7,199 nucleotides of DNA from Bordetella parapertussis (GTDB lineage Bacteria > Pseudomonadota > Gammaproteobacteria > Burkholderiales > Burkholderiaceae_C). The stretch is taken from NCBI GenBank assembly GCA_945882755.1, contig CAMCWS010000092.1, positions 1 to 7,199 of the forward strand. Reading direction: 5' to 3'. Each line of letters begins with the position of its first letter. The stretch's first letter is position 1. Shown here piece after piece: positions 1 to 5,333 of this stretch. Made by a program: the position numbers and the translations under genes. The notes under the pieces are model-generated. The model saw only the letters and a list, made by a program, of their open reading frames with translations, did no database searches and was not told the origin of the DNA.

Positions 1-672
1 TTCGTCCGTCAAGGCCTGGGTATGGAGAGCTTCCTCTGGAGGGGCCTCGATTTCCATGTGATCGTCAGGGAAATCATCGTTTGAACTGACAAACAAAGGT
101 ATGGGCGCAGCAGGTTCTGCAGCTGCAACAGCGACATGGTGGTCTTCATACTTGTCTTTGGCAATGGAGGCATGGTGGTCTTCCACCTTGTCAGTTGGCA
201 AAGTAACATGGGTATCGTGCAAACCTTCATTCGAAATGGCAAGCAAATGCTCATTTGATGGATCATTGCCAATGCCCATCACATGATCTTGATCGTGTTC
301 TTCGGCAACACCGACAAGATGATCTTTATGCGATTCAGTGGCAACACCAATGCCAGTTGGGCTGTGCAGATGATCGGTGCTGGTGCCAGCTATAGATTCG
401 TCTAACCCTTCTTCTTGGGCATGGGCATAGACATCTGCTTTTACTTGGTCCGCGGCAAAAGTCTGTTGAGTATCAATAGTCTCGTTATCAGAAGTTTGCT
501 TCAGTGCGTTTTGCGCTAACTGCTCTTCAAAATGGGAATCACTTTGACCAATTTCACCTAACTCGCCGGCAACAATATCGCTTCTTTTGGCTTTGGCGCT
601 GGTGGAACCTTCGGGTATTTCAACTGAAAAAGCTTTTGTACTGCGAATAAGCGAAGGTTCTTTAGAAGCCAT
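1..672 (-). CDS. Acidic histidine-rich 12-residue-repeat protein, function unknown (C-terminus beyond window)
   Basis: This open frame starts at the ATG at 672-670 and stays open for 224 codons to the left edge, so the 3' end is missing. I do not recognise the family. The visible protein has about 46 Asp/Glu, 17 His, only 12 Lys/Arg, and no Cys or Trp. There is no signal peptide or membrane segment, so a cytoplasmic, largely disordered protein is likely. Residues 1-99 are Ser/Thr/Gln/Glu-rich. Residues 100-188 carry a degenerate 12-residue repeat beginning Asp/Glu-His, and residues 189-224 are Pro- and acid-rich. The start lies 17 bp after the stop of the upstream AerR/PpaA-like gene with no good Shine-Dalgarno (an AGG is about 20 nt away), suggesting translational coupling. 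An in-frame TAA 24-26 nt upstream of the ATG excludes a longer start. Metal or tetrapyrrole binding through the histidines is only a guess. It could also be the N-terminal linker of a larger protein. Confidence 0.75.
   Translation of the reverse strand, partial: MASKEPSLIRSTKAFSVEIPEGSTSAKAKRSDIVAGELGEIGQSDSHFEEQLAQNALKQTSDNETIDTQQTFAADQVKADVYAHAQEEGLDESIAGTSTDHLHSPTGIGVATESHKDHLVGVAEEHDQDHVMGIGNDPSNEHLLAISNEGLHDTHVTLPTDKVEDHHASIAKDKYEDHHVAVAAAEPAAPIPLFVSSNDDFPDDHMEIEAPPEEALHTQALTDE
109..375 (-). repeat. Degenerate 12-codon tandem repeat, [D/E]-H-x-x-[G/A]-[I/V]-[A/G/S]-x5
   Basis: Within the His-rich frame, Asp/Glu-His pairs begin at residues 100, 117, 129, 141, 165 and 177, with a Thr-His variant at 154. 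The spacings are 17, 12, 12, 13, 11 and 12 residues. The 17 is explained by a five-residue insertion in the first unit. Small residues (Gly121, Gly133, Ala145, Ser169, Ala181) and Ile/Val (122, 134, 146, 170, 182) recur four and five positions after the acidic residue. At the DNA level the last two units share an exact 13-bp match, at 135-147 and 171-183, offset by exactly 36 bp. This indicates growth by tandem duplication with later divergence. Confidence 0.75.
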
Positions 673-689
673 GATGTAGGTTGTAATAC

Positions 690-1622
690 TTACCTGTTAA
701 TGAGTAATTCTCCTGCTAATTTTACAGCTTCTGCTGCATTGACGGAAATTGCATCTGCGGCAAGTGCTACACCATCCATTTGGGTCTGAAGCAAGGCTGG
801 ACCGCCCAAAATCACAAATGCATTGGGGTTACGCGAAGCACTTTTTAGCTTTGCAATCAGGGCGGGGATTGCAGGCAGTTGTTCGACCAAACCGACAGAT
901 AAACCAATCACATCAAACCACTCGTGAGCGACTGTATGCAGCAAAGCCTGTTCGGAGGTTGAAATTTCAACAACCACTTGCCAATGATCCGCGCGGAAAA
1001 ACTCAGACACCATGGCCAGCCCCAAGATGTGTTGAGACCCTGGTGCAGAGGCCAGCATGATGCGGCGAACGTCCCCTGCTGTTTGAGGACCATCTTGGGT
1101 TTCATAGCCAAGGTGTCGCATGGCATGGTGCATACGAAGCAGGCCTTGGGCGACCAAAGTGAAGTCCATTTTGTCTTGCTCCCACAAATCACCCAGGTAC
1201 CTGGCAGCAGGTGTGATGACATCTAAAAAGACCGTTTGAGTACCCAAGCCTTTATCGCGCAACACATCGAGGTGATTGAAAACAGCTTGGGGATCGGTGT
1301 CAAGACAGGCTTGTGCGAAATCGAGTACGTCTTGTTCGGACGCTGCTACTTGTTCGCCTTGAACTTGCTCAAGGATTGAACTTGAAGCGCTTGGGTGAGC
1401 ATCAAGGAGGCGAGGGATGATTTGTGACTCAATCACCGACAAAAGCGATGTTTTGCAAAGGTCAATAGACCCTTTGGCATCATTGGCTGCCGAGCTCGAG
1501 GACACAGCAGCAGTTTGTTTCCCCCAAATCGACATGGCAAGCCCAGACAAACTTTTGATGGGGGACTTCAAGCTAGGCAGGAGCCGTGGCGACACATTAA
1601 TGTTCATGGCTAGTCCGTTCAT
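690..1622 (-). CDS. AerR/PpaA-like regulator with B12/SCHIC-type sensor domain
   Basis: This 310-residue protein is probably a cytoplasmic sensor/antirepressor. Residues 1-55 are low-complexity. Residues 90-175 form a helical module typical of B12_binding_2-type domains, with an LGDLWEQD motif at 143-150. Residues 186-307 form a Rossmann-like B12-binding fold. In place of Asp-x-His-x-x-Gly it has Ser-Gln-His198-Ile-Leu-Gly201, followed by the Ser-x-Gly loop at 242-244 and the Gly-Gly loop at 273-274. This layout matches AerR/PpaA proteins, which in purple bacteria bind cobalamin or heme and relieve CrtJ/PpsR repression of photosynthesis genes. The Trp-x9-Glu-His motif of CarH/LitR photoreceptors is absent (Trp147 is followed by Val157-Ala158), and there is no MerR DNA-binding domain. 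Met1 is used here. Met6 is an alternative with a GGA eight to ten bases upstream. It is divergent from the dehydrogenase operon and is followed 17 bp later by the His-rich gene. Family membership is fairly sure; a photosynthesis role is inferred. Confidence 0.75.
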   Translation of the reverse strand: MNGLAMNINVSPRLLPSLKSPIKSLSGLAMSIWGKQTAAVSSSSAANDAKGSIDLCKTSLLSVIESQIIPRLLDAHPSASSSILEQVQGEQVAASEQDVLDFAQACLDTDPQAVFNHLDVLRDKGLGTQTVFLDVITPAARYLGDLWEQDKMDFTLVAQGLLRMHHAMRHLGYETQDGPQTAGDVRRIMLASAPGSQHILGLAMVSEFFRADHWQVVVEISTSEQALLHTVAHEWFDVIGLSVGLVEQLPAIPALIAKLKSASRNPNAFVILGGPALLQTQMDGVALAADAISVNAAEAVKLAGELLINR

Positions 1623-1635
1623 AAGCTGGCGGGCC

Positions 1636-1651
1636 TTACAAATATGTGTAA
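1636..1651. promoter_or_regulatory. Inverted repeat TTACA-N6-TGTAA, operator-like
   Basis: Perfect 5-bp arms, TTACA (1636-1640) and TGTAA (1647-1651), are separated by 6 bp. They lie 14 bp upstream of the regulator start and overlap the -10 of its candidate promoter. That position suits a repressor site, possibly autoregulatory. It does not match the TGT-N12-ACA consensus of CrtJ/PpsR. Confidence 0.4.
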
Positions 1652-1676
1652 ATTGCCCTTGGGTTCATTGTGTCAA
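1647..1676 (-). promoter_or_regulatory. Candidate sigma70 promoter for the AerR/PpaA-like gene
   Basis: On the minus strand a consensus -35 TTGACA (1676-1671) is followed after 18 bp by TTTACA (1652-1647), a poor -10. Transcription would start near 1640, giving a leader of about 18 nt before the ATG at 1622. The perfect -35 is the main support, and the weak -10 suggests regulation or an activator. A second TTGACA lies at 1704-1699 on the same strand but has no better -10. Confidence 0.4.
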
Positions 1677-1694
1677 CAAACGCCGAGATGCACC

Positions 1695-1708
1695 ACCCTG
1701 TCAAGGGT
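1695..1708. promoter_or_regulatory. Short inverted repeat ACCCT-GTCA-AGGGT in divergent promoter region
   Basis: There are perfect 5-bp arms around a 4-bp centre in the middle of the divergent intergenic region. On the minus strand it contains another TTGACA hexamer. It is a possible regulator site but is short enough to be chance. Confidence 0.25.
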
Positions 1709-1758
1709 AAATACCGAAGAAAAACCTGTTAATGAGGCGTTTTAGGGGAGGGTTTTCC

Positions 1759-1786
1759 TTGTGTGTAGAGAGATACCACCTATTTT
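1759..1786 (+). promoter_or_regulatory. Possible promoter of the dehydrogenase operon
   Basis: TTGTGT (1759-1764) and TATTTT (1781-1786) are separated by 16 bp, giving a partial sigma70 match with a leader of roughly 55 nt to the ATG at 1848. The leader has no obvious hairpin. Another sigma factor or start site is quite possible. Confidence 0.25.
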
Positions 1787-1847
1787 TTAGCCTGAGTGAA
1801 ATACTTTAGTAGGTTAATCAAAACATTTAGATCACTAGGAGACAACC

Positions 1848-2474
1848 ATGAAAACCATACCCATTCAAGCTGTAACGCCCGAATTCAGTGAGTGCGAAGA
1901 AAGTGGCGTCGTTCCCAAACAAAACCTTCCCTTGGTCAGGCGTGATTTTTTGAAAGGCTCTGGCATTCTGATGGGCACCTTGGCCACCGGCAGTATCTTG
2001 GCTGGCTTGGCGCCTTCTCCTGTTTGGGCTGTGGAACTCAAAACACTGACCAAAGCTGAGGGTCAAACCCTGATGGCCATGGGTCGTGTTTTGTACCCGC
2101 ACAAAAAATTACCTGATGCGGTGTATGCGATTTTGGCTAAGGACCTAGATGGTTCTGCCTCTGGCGATGCGGGTTCTGCAAGCATGTTGCGCGAAGGCAT
2201 TAGCAACCTCAATGCCTTGGCGGGTGGCAACTTTGCCAAAGCCAAAGCAGACAAACAACTTGCCATCGTTAAGGGCATGGAGGGCTCAGGCTTCTTCAAT
2301 ACCGTGCGTGGTCAGTGTATGAGTTCTATCTACAACAACGACATGGCATTTGCGGCCTTTGGTTTTCCCGGCTCTGCTTGGGAAAAAGGCGGTTACATCA
2401 CCCGTGGTTTCCAAGACCTTAAATGGTTGCCCGCACCCTCTAAAGAAGCCAGCCCACCCGCTTACTTGGGCTAA
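1848..2474 (+). CDS. Tat-signal small subunit of GMC dehydrogenase (gluconate 2-dehydrogenase subunit 3-like)
   Basis: This 208-residue protein is predicted to be the periplasmic small (gamma) subunit of a flavoprotein dehydrogenase. A long n-region leads to the twin-arginine motif Arg31-Arg32-Asp-Phe-Leu-Lys, a hydrophobic stretch at about 40-57, and a plausible cleavage site after Ala61 (Val-Trp-Ala). The mature part has the family-typical LYPH element at 82-85 followed by a Leu-Pro-Asp-Ala-Val segment, and ends with FGFPGSAWEKGGY (171-183) and a Trp-Leu-Pro near 193-195. In FAD glucose, sorbitol and gluconate dehydrogenases this subunit lends its Tat signal to the leaderless catalytic subunit. 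The next gene, 33 bp downstream, encodes exactly such a subunit. The start is supported by AGGAGA at 1837-1842, 5 nt from the ATG. The substrate cannot be read from this subunit. Confidence 0.82.
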   Translation: MKTIPIQAVTPEFSECEESGVVPKQNLPLVRRDFLKGSGILMGTLATGSILAGLAPSPVWAVELKTLTKAEGQTLMAMGRVLYPHKKLPDAVYAILAKDLDGSASGDAGSASMLREGISNLNALAGGNFAKAKADKQLAIVKGMEGSGFFNTVRGQCMSSIYNNDMAFAAFGFPGSAWEKGGYITRGFQDLKWLPAPSKEASPPAYLG

Positions 2475-2507
2475 CCCACCTCACAACACTCATTCTGGAG
2501 AATACAC

Positions 2508-4076
2508 ATGGCTTCAATCGCATTCAACGACGACAGCGCTGTCGTCATCATTGGTTCTGGCGCAGGTGGCGGAACCTTGGCCAATGAACTCTGCCAAAAG
2601 GGCATCAAAGTGGTGGTGCTCGAAGCGGGTGCTCGTCAATCGCCGCAATCTTTTGTCAATGACGAATGGAAATCTTTCAGTCAACTGGCTTGGCTAGATC
2701 CACGCACCACCTCGGGAACATGGCGTGTGGCCAAAGACTTCTCTGGGTTGCCAGCTTGGATTTGCAAAACCGTGGGAGGTTCCACCACCCACTGGGCTGG
2801 TGCGTCGCTGCGCTTCCAAGAGCATGAGTTTCGTGTCAAAACTGTTTATGGCGATATCAAGGGTGCCAATTTGCTTGACTGGCCCATCACCTTGTCCGAG
2901 TTGGAACCTTATTACGCCAAGGCAGAAAGCAAAATGGGCGTGACACGTACCAATGGCATTCCTGGTTTGCCAGGTAACAACAACTTCAAAGTGATGCACG
3001 CGGGTGCCAAAAAATTAGGCTACAAAGAAGTGCACACGGGCAATATGGCCATCAACAGCCAACCACGCGATGGACGTGGCCGATGTATGCAACTGGGCTT
3101 TTGTTTCCAAGGTTGCAAGAGTGGCGCTAAATGGTCAACTTTGTACACCGAGATCCCCAAGGCTGAAGCCACAGGCAACCTCGACTTGCGGCCCGAAGCG
3201 CATGTGACACGCATTGAGCACAATGAAAAAGGCTTGGTCACTGGCGTGGTGTACTTTGACAAAGATGGCAAAGAGCAGCGTCAAAAAGCACGTGTGGTGT
3301 GTGTCGCAGGTAACTCCATTGAAACACCGCGGTTGCTGCTGTTGTCTGCTTCCAATATGTTCAAAGATGGCTTGGCCAACTCTTCTGGTCAAGTTGGACG
3401 CAATTACATGCGACACATGACCGGCTCTGTCTACGCGGCCTTCAAAGACCCCGTTCATATGTACCGCGGTACCACCATGGCGGGCATCATTCGTGACGAA
3501 TCTTTTTTCAACCCCAAGCGCGGCTTTGTGGGTGGTTACGAAATGGAAACCGTGTCTTTGGGTTTGGCCTTCATGCCCGCCTTCTTAGACCCAGGCGCTT
3601 GGGGTGCGGACTACGCATGGTGGATGGACCATTACACCAACTTAGCTGGAATGTGGTTGGTAGGTGAAGACATGCCACGCGAAACCAACCGCATCACCTT
3701 GAACACCAACGTGAAAGACAAGTGGGGCAGCCCTGTTGCCAATGTGCATTACGATGACCATGAAAATGACATCGTCATGCGCAACCATGCATTCACCCAA
3801 GGTGAGCGCATTTACCAAGCGGCAGGCGCCATCAAAACCTACCGCACACCTCCTTACCCATCGACCCACAACTTAGGTACTTGTCGACTCAGTGCCAAAG
3901 CCAGTGATGGTGTTGCCAACAAATGGGGTCAAACCCACGACATTGCCAATTTGTTCATCAGCGATGGCTCCCAGTTCACCACCGGTGCGGCTGAAAACCC
4001 CACGCTTACCATTGTTTCATTGGCGATTCGTCAAGCAGACTACATTGCCAAACAAATGACTGAAAAAGCCATTTGA
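2508..4076 (+). CDS. GMC-family FAD dehydrogenase, catalytic subunit with three-Cys cluster motif
   Basis: This 522-residue protein oxidises an alcohol, sugar or sugar acid using FAD. The dinucleotide-binding Gly16-Ser-Gly-Ala-Gly-Gly lies near the N-terminus, with the acidic ribose-binding Glu39 at the end of the second strand. GGSTTHW (90-96) matches the flavin-proximal loop. The GMC active-site pair is His454 (in a His-x-x-Gly-Thr-Cys-Arg motif) and Asn497 (Glu-Asn-Pro-Thr-Leu). Cys193-x5-Cys199-x3-Cys203 lies where related FAD-glucose and gluconate dehydrogenases carry a Cys-rich Fe-S site. Relatives often have a fourth Cys, and the position expected for it here is Leu196. There is no signal peptide, so export must rely on the Tat signal of the gene upstream. 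GGAG at 2497-2500 is 7 nt from the ATG. No cytochrome c gene follows; a ribbon-helix-helix gene starts 31 bp later. The exact substrate is unknown. Confidence 0.88.
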   Translation: MASIAFNDDSAVVIIGSGAGGGTLANELCQKGIKVVVLEAGARQSPQSFVNDEWKSFSQLAWLDPRTTSGTWRVAKDFSGLPAWICKTVGGSTTHWAGASLRFQEHEFRVKTVYGDIKGANLLDWPITLSELEPYYAKAESKMGVTRTNGIPGLPGNNNFKVMHAGAKKLGYKEVHTGNMAINSQPRDGRGRCMQLGFCFQGCKSGAKWSTLYTEIPKAEATGNLDLRPEAHVTRIEHNEKGLVTGVVYFDKDGKEQRQKARVVCVAGNSIETPRLLLLSASNMFKDGLANSSGQVGRNYMRHMTGSVYAAFKDPVHMYRGTTMAGIIRDESFFNPKRGFVGGYEMETVSLGLAFMPAFLDPGAWGADYAWWMDHYTNLAGMWLVGEDMPRETNRITLNTNVKDKWGSPVANVHYDDHENDIVMRNHAFTQGERIYQAAGAIKTYRTPPYPSTHNLGTCRLSAKASDGVANKWGQTHDIANLFISDGSQFTTGAAENPTLTIVSLAIRQADYIAKQMTEKAI

Positions 4077-4107
4077 TAGACTGGAAATCCAATCCAAGGA
4101 GCTTGCC

Positions 4108-4506
4108 ATGTGTGAGTATTTTGTGAAAGCCGACCCGATTTTGTACGAGCAACGTACCCGCTCGATACGCATTCGCGGGATGCTCACCAGCATTCGATTG
4201 GAAAACACTGTGTGGGATGTGCTGGCTGAAATGGCCGAGGATGAGGGCTGCACCACCAATGCCCTCATCTGCACACTGCATGATGAGATTCTGGACCACC
4301 GAGGTGAGGTTTCCAACTTTGCCTCTTTTTTGCGGGTCACCAGTTTGCGTTACCTCAGGCGTTGCCTGATCTCGCAAGAAAAGCAGCAGCAGTTGCTGGG
4401 TGACACTTTGGACATCGATAAGCCAGCTCTCATGACGGGCACCCACCACGCTAGCGCCGGTGCCAGCCGAGTGACAAGTGCTGCTTTGACTGCCGTCAAA
4501 TCCTGA
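4108..4506 (+). CDS. Ribbon-helix-helix domain protein, putative DNA-binding regulator
   Basis: This 132-residue protein resembles the RHH_4-type ribbon-helix-helix family. A short strand (Thr-Ser-Ile-Arg-Leu-Glu, 27-32) is followed by a helix (about 33-46), the turn Gly-Cys-Thr-Thr-Asn (47-51), and a second helix (about 52-64). A segment at 67-86 resembles the family's C-terminal Arg-rich helix, including Phe-Leu-Arg-Val. Residues 1-25 form an N-terminal extension containing several Arg and 2 Tyr, and about 45 residues at the C-terminus look disordered. Dimeric RHH proteins contact DNA through the beta strand, so autoregulation or control of the operon is plausible but untested. The start is supported by AAGGAG at 4096-4101, 6 nt from the ATG. 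It lies 31 bp after the dehydrogenase gene and 12 bp before the glyoxalase gene, so co-transcription is likely. No toxin-antitoxin partner is visible. Confidence 0.7.
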   Translation: MCEYFVKADPILYEQRTRSIRIRGMLTSIRLENTVWDVLAEMAEDEGCTTNALICTLHDEILDHRGEVSNFASFLRVTSLRYLRRCLISQEKQQQLLGDTLDIDKPALMTGTHHASAGASRVTSAALTAVKS

Positions 4507-4518
4507 TTTTTTATATCC

Positions 4519-5061
4519 ATGACTTTTTCATCTGAAATGTACGAAGGTGTCTGCAAGACGGCTCCTGCATCAACGAACGGTTTTGTGCTCAACCATTCCA
4601 TGTTGCGGGTCAAAGATCCTGCAATCTCCCTGGATTTTTACAGCCGCATCATGGGCATGCGAGTGTTGCGCAAACTCGATTTTCCAGAGATGAAGTTCTC
4701 GCTTTACTTTCTTGCGGTCGCAGAGTTGGCAAGCAGTGCCCCTGACCAAGAGGGTGAAAGAACAGCATGGACATTTTCTCAAAGCGGAATTTTGGAATTG
4801 ACCCATAACTGGGGCACAGAGTCAGACCCTGATTTCAAATACCACGATGGCAATGCACAACCGCAAGGCTTTGGACATATCTGTTTTTCGGTCCCCGACT
4901 TGGATGCAGCTGTGAAATGGTTTGATGACAACCAGGTGACTTATGTGAAGCGATCCGAGCAAGGCAAGATGAAAGACGTCGCTTTCATCAAAGACGCTGA
5001 CGGCTATTGGATTGAAATTGTCGAGGCTGCGAGGCTCAAAGGTTTAGGGCAACCCGCCTAA
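4519..5061 (+). CDS. gloA: Lactoylglutathione lyase (glyoxalase I), VOC family
   Basis: This 180-residue protein converts the glutathione hemithioacetal of methylglyoxal to S-lactoylglutathione in the cytoplasm. It resembles the longer, human-type glyoxalase I (MLRVKDP at 28-34, LELTHNWGTE at 92-101). The four metal ligands are visible as His26, Glu93, His120 and Glu166, two from each beta-alpha-beta module. Position 26 is Gln in the human enzyme (Gln33) and His in E. coli, so the first ligand is of the bacterial type in an otherwise human-like sequence. No clear Shine-Dalgarno precedes Met1, and Met7 is an alternative. The start is only 12 bp after the ribbon-helix-helix stop, so coupling is possible. 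It is the last gene of the rightward set and converges on the fbp operon. Confidence 0.88.
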   Translation: MTFSSEMYEGVCKTAPASTNGFVLNHSMLRVKDPAISLDFYSRIMGMRVLRKLDFPEMKFSLYFLAVAELASSAPDQEGERTAWTFSQSGILELTHNWGTESDPDFKYHDGNAQPQGFGHICFSVPDLDAAVKWFDDNQVTYVKRSEQGKMKDVAFIKDADGYWIEIVEAARLKGLGQPA

Positions 5062-5074
5062 GGTTTTATTTTTT
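5044..5074 (+). terminator. Weak intrinsic terminator at the end of gloA
   Basis: TTAGG (5044-5048) and CCTAA (5057-5061) can form a 5-bp stem with an 8-nt loop overlapping the gloA stop. A T-rich run (TTTT-A-TTTTTT, 5064-5074) follows after two bases. The stem is short and AT-rich, so efficiency is doubtful. On the minus strand no U-run follows, so it would act rightwards only. It runs into the 3' end of the convergent 88-residue gene. Confidence 0.35.
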
Positions 5075-5332
5075 CTTCAGATCCAAAGCTGATAAAAAAT
5101 CCTTTGGCTTGACGTTGTCTTGTTTGATACCGGTTTGAATTTGTTTGAGCAGCAAATTCTTTGCTTCATCTTGCATACTTGCTGCACGCAATCTGATGTA
5201 AACAGCTTGGGTTATGGCAGGGTTTGAACCGCTCTCAACCATGGCTTGAGCCCACAAACCATCGCGAACAATACCGTCTTGCAATTCCCGCAAAACCATG
5301 GCGTGAATCAATTCACTGGGTTGCTTGGACAT
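5066..5332 (-). CDS. Small helical protein of unknown function downstream of fbp
   Basis: This 88-residue hypothetical protein is largely helical, with no Cys, no signal peptide and no membrane segment. Residues 26-51 (DGLWAQAM followed by TQAVYIRLRAA) resemble a short helical element that recurs in small proteobacterial proteins of unknown function. The C-terminus is Lys-rich. I cannot name a function. The ATG at 5332 is preferred over the longer open frame reaching 5485, because that extension is entirely inside fbp in another frame and has no family-like sequence. The chosen start is 1 bp after the fbp stop, with AGAAG as a weak ribosome site, so translation is probably coupled to fbp. Confidence 0.7.
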   Translation of the reverse strand: MSKQPSELIHAMVLRELQDGIVRDGLWAQAMVESGSNPAITQAVYIRLRAASMQDEAKNLLLKQIQTGIKQDNVKPKDFLSALDLKKK

Positions 5333-5333
5333 G

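Noticed and set aside
9..272. Minus-strand open frame of 87 codons starting at 272
   Set aside because: It is out of frame with the longer open frame from 672 to the left edge, which has the coherent repeat structure and the start next to the regulator stop. This frame is its shadow.
1417..1710. Plus-strand open frame of 97 codons spanning the regulator start and intergenic region
   Set aside because: It is mostly antisense to the regulator gene, has no ribosome site, and has no recognisable protein sequence.
692..1736. 13-bp direct repeat ACCTGTTAATGAG at 692-704 and 1724-1736 flanking the regulator gene
   Set aside because: One copy lies over the 3' end of the regulator coding sequence. 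A 13-bp exact match somewhere in 7.2 kb is not unlikely by chance, and no mobile element lies between the copies.
1623..1847. CrtJ/PpsR binding site (TGT-N12-ACA) in the divergent promoter region
   Set aside because: I checked each TGT in the interval and found no ACA at the required spacing. The nearest is TGT at 1760-1762 with ACC at 1775-1777, a mismatch.
5083..5107. Inverted repeat CCAAAG...CTTTGG as a terminator
   Set aside because: It has a 13-nt loop, lies inside the 88-residue coding sequence, and is not followed by a T-run on either strand in the right position.
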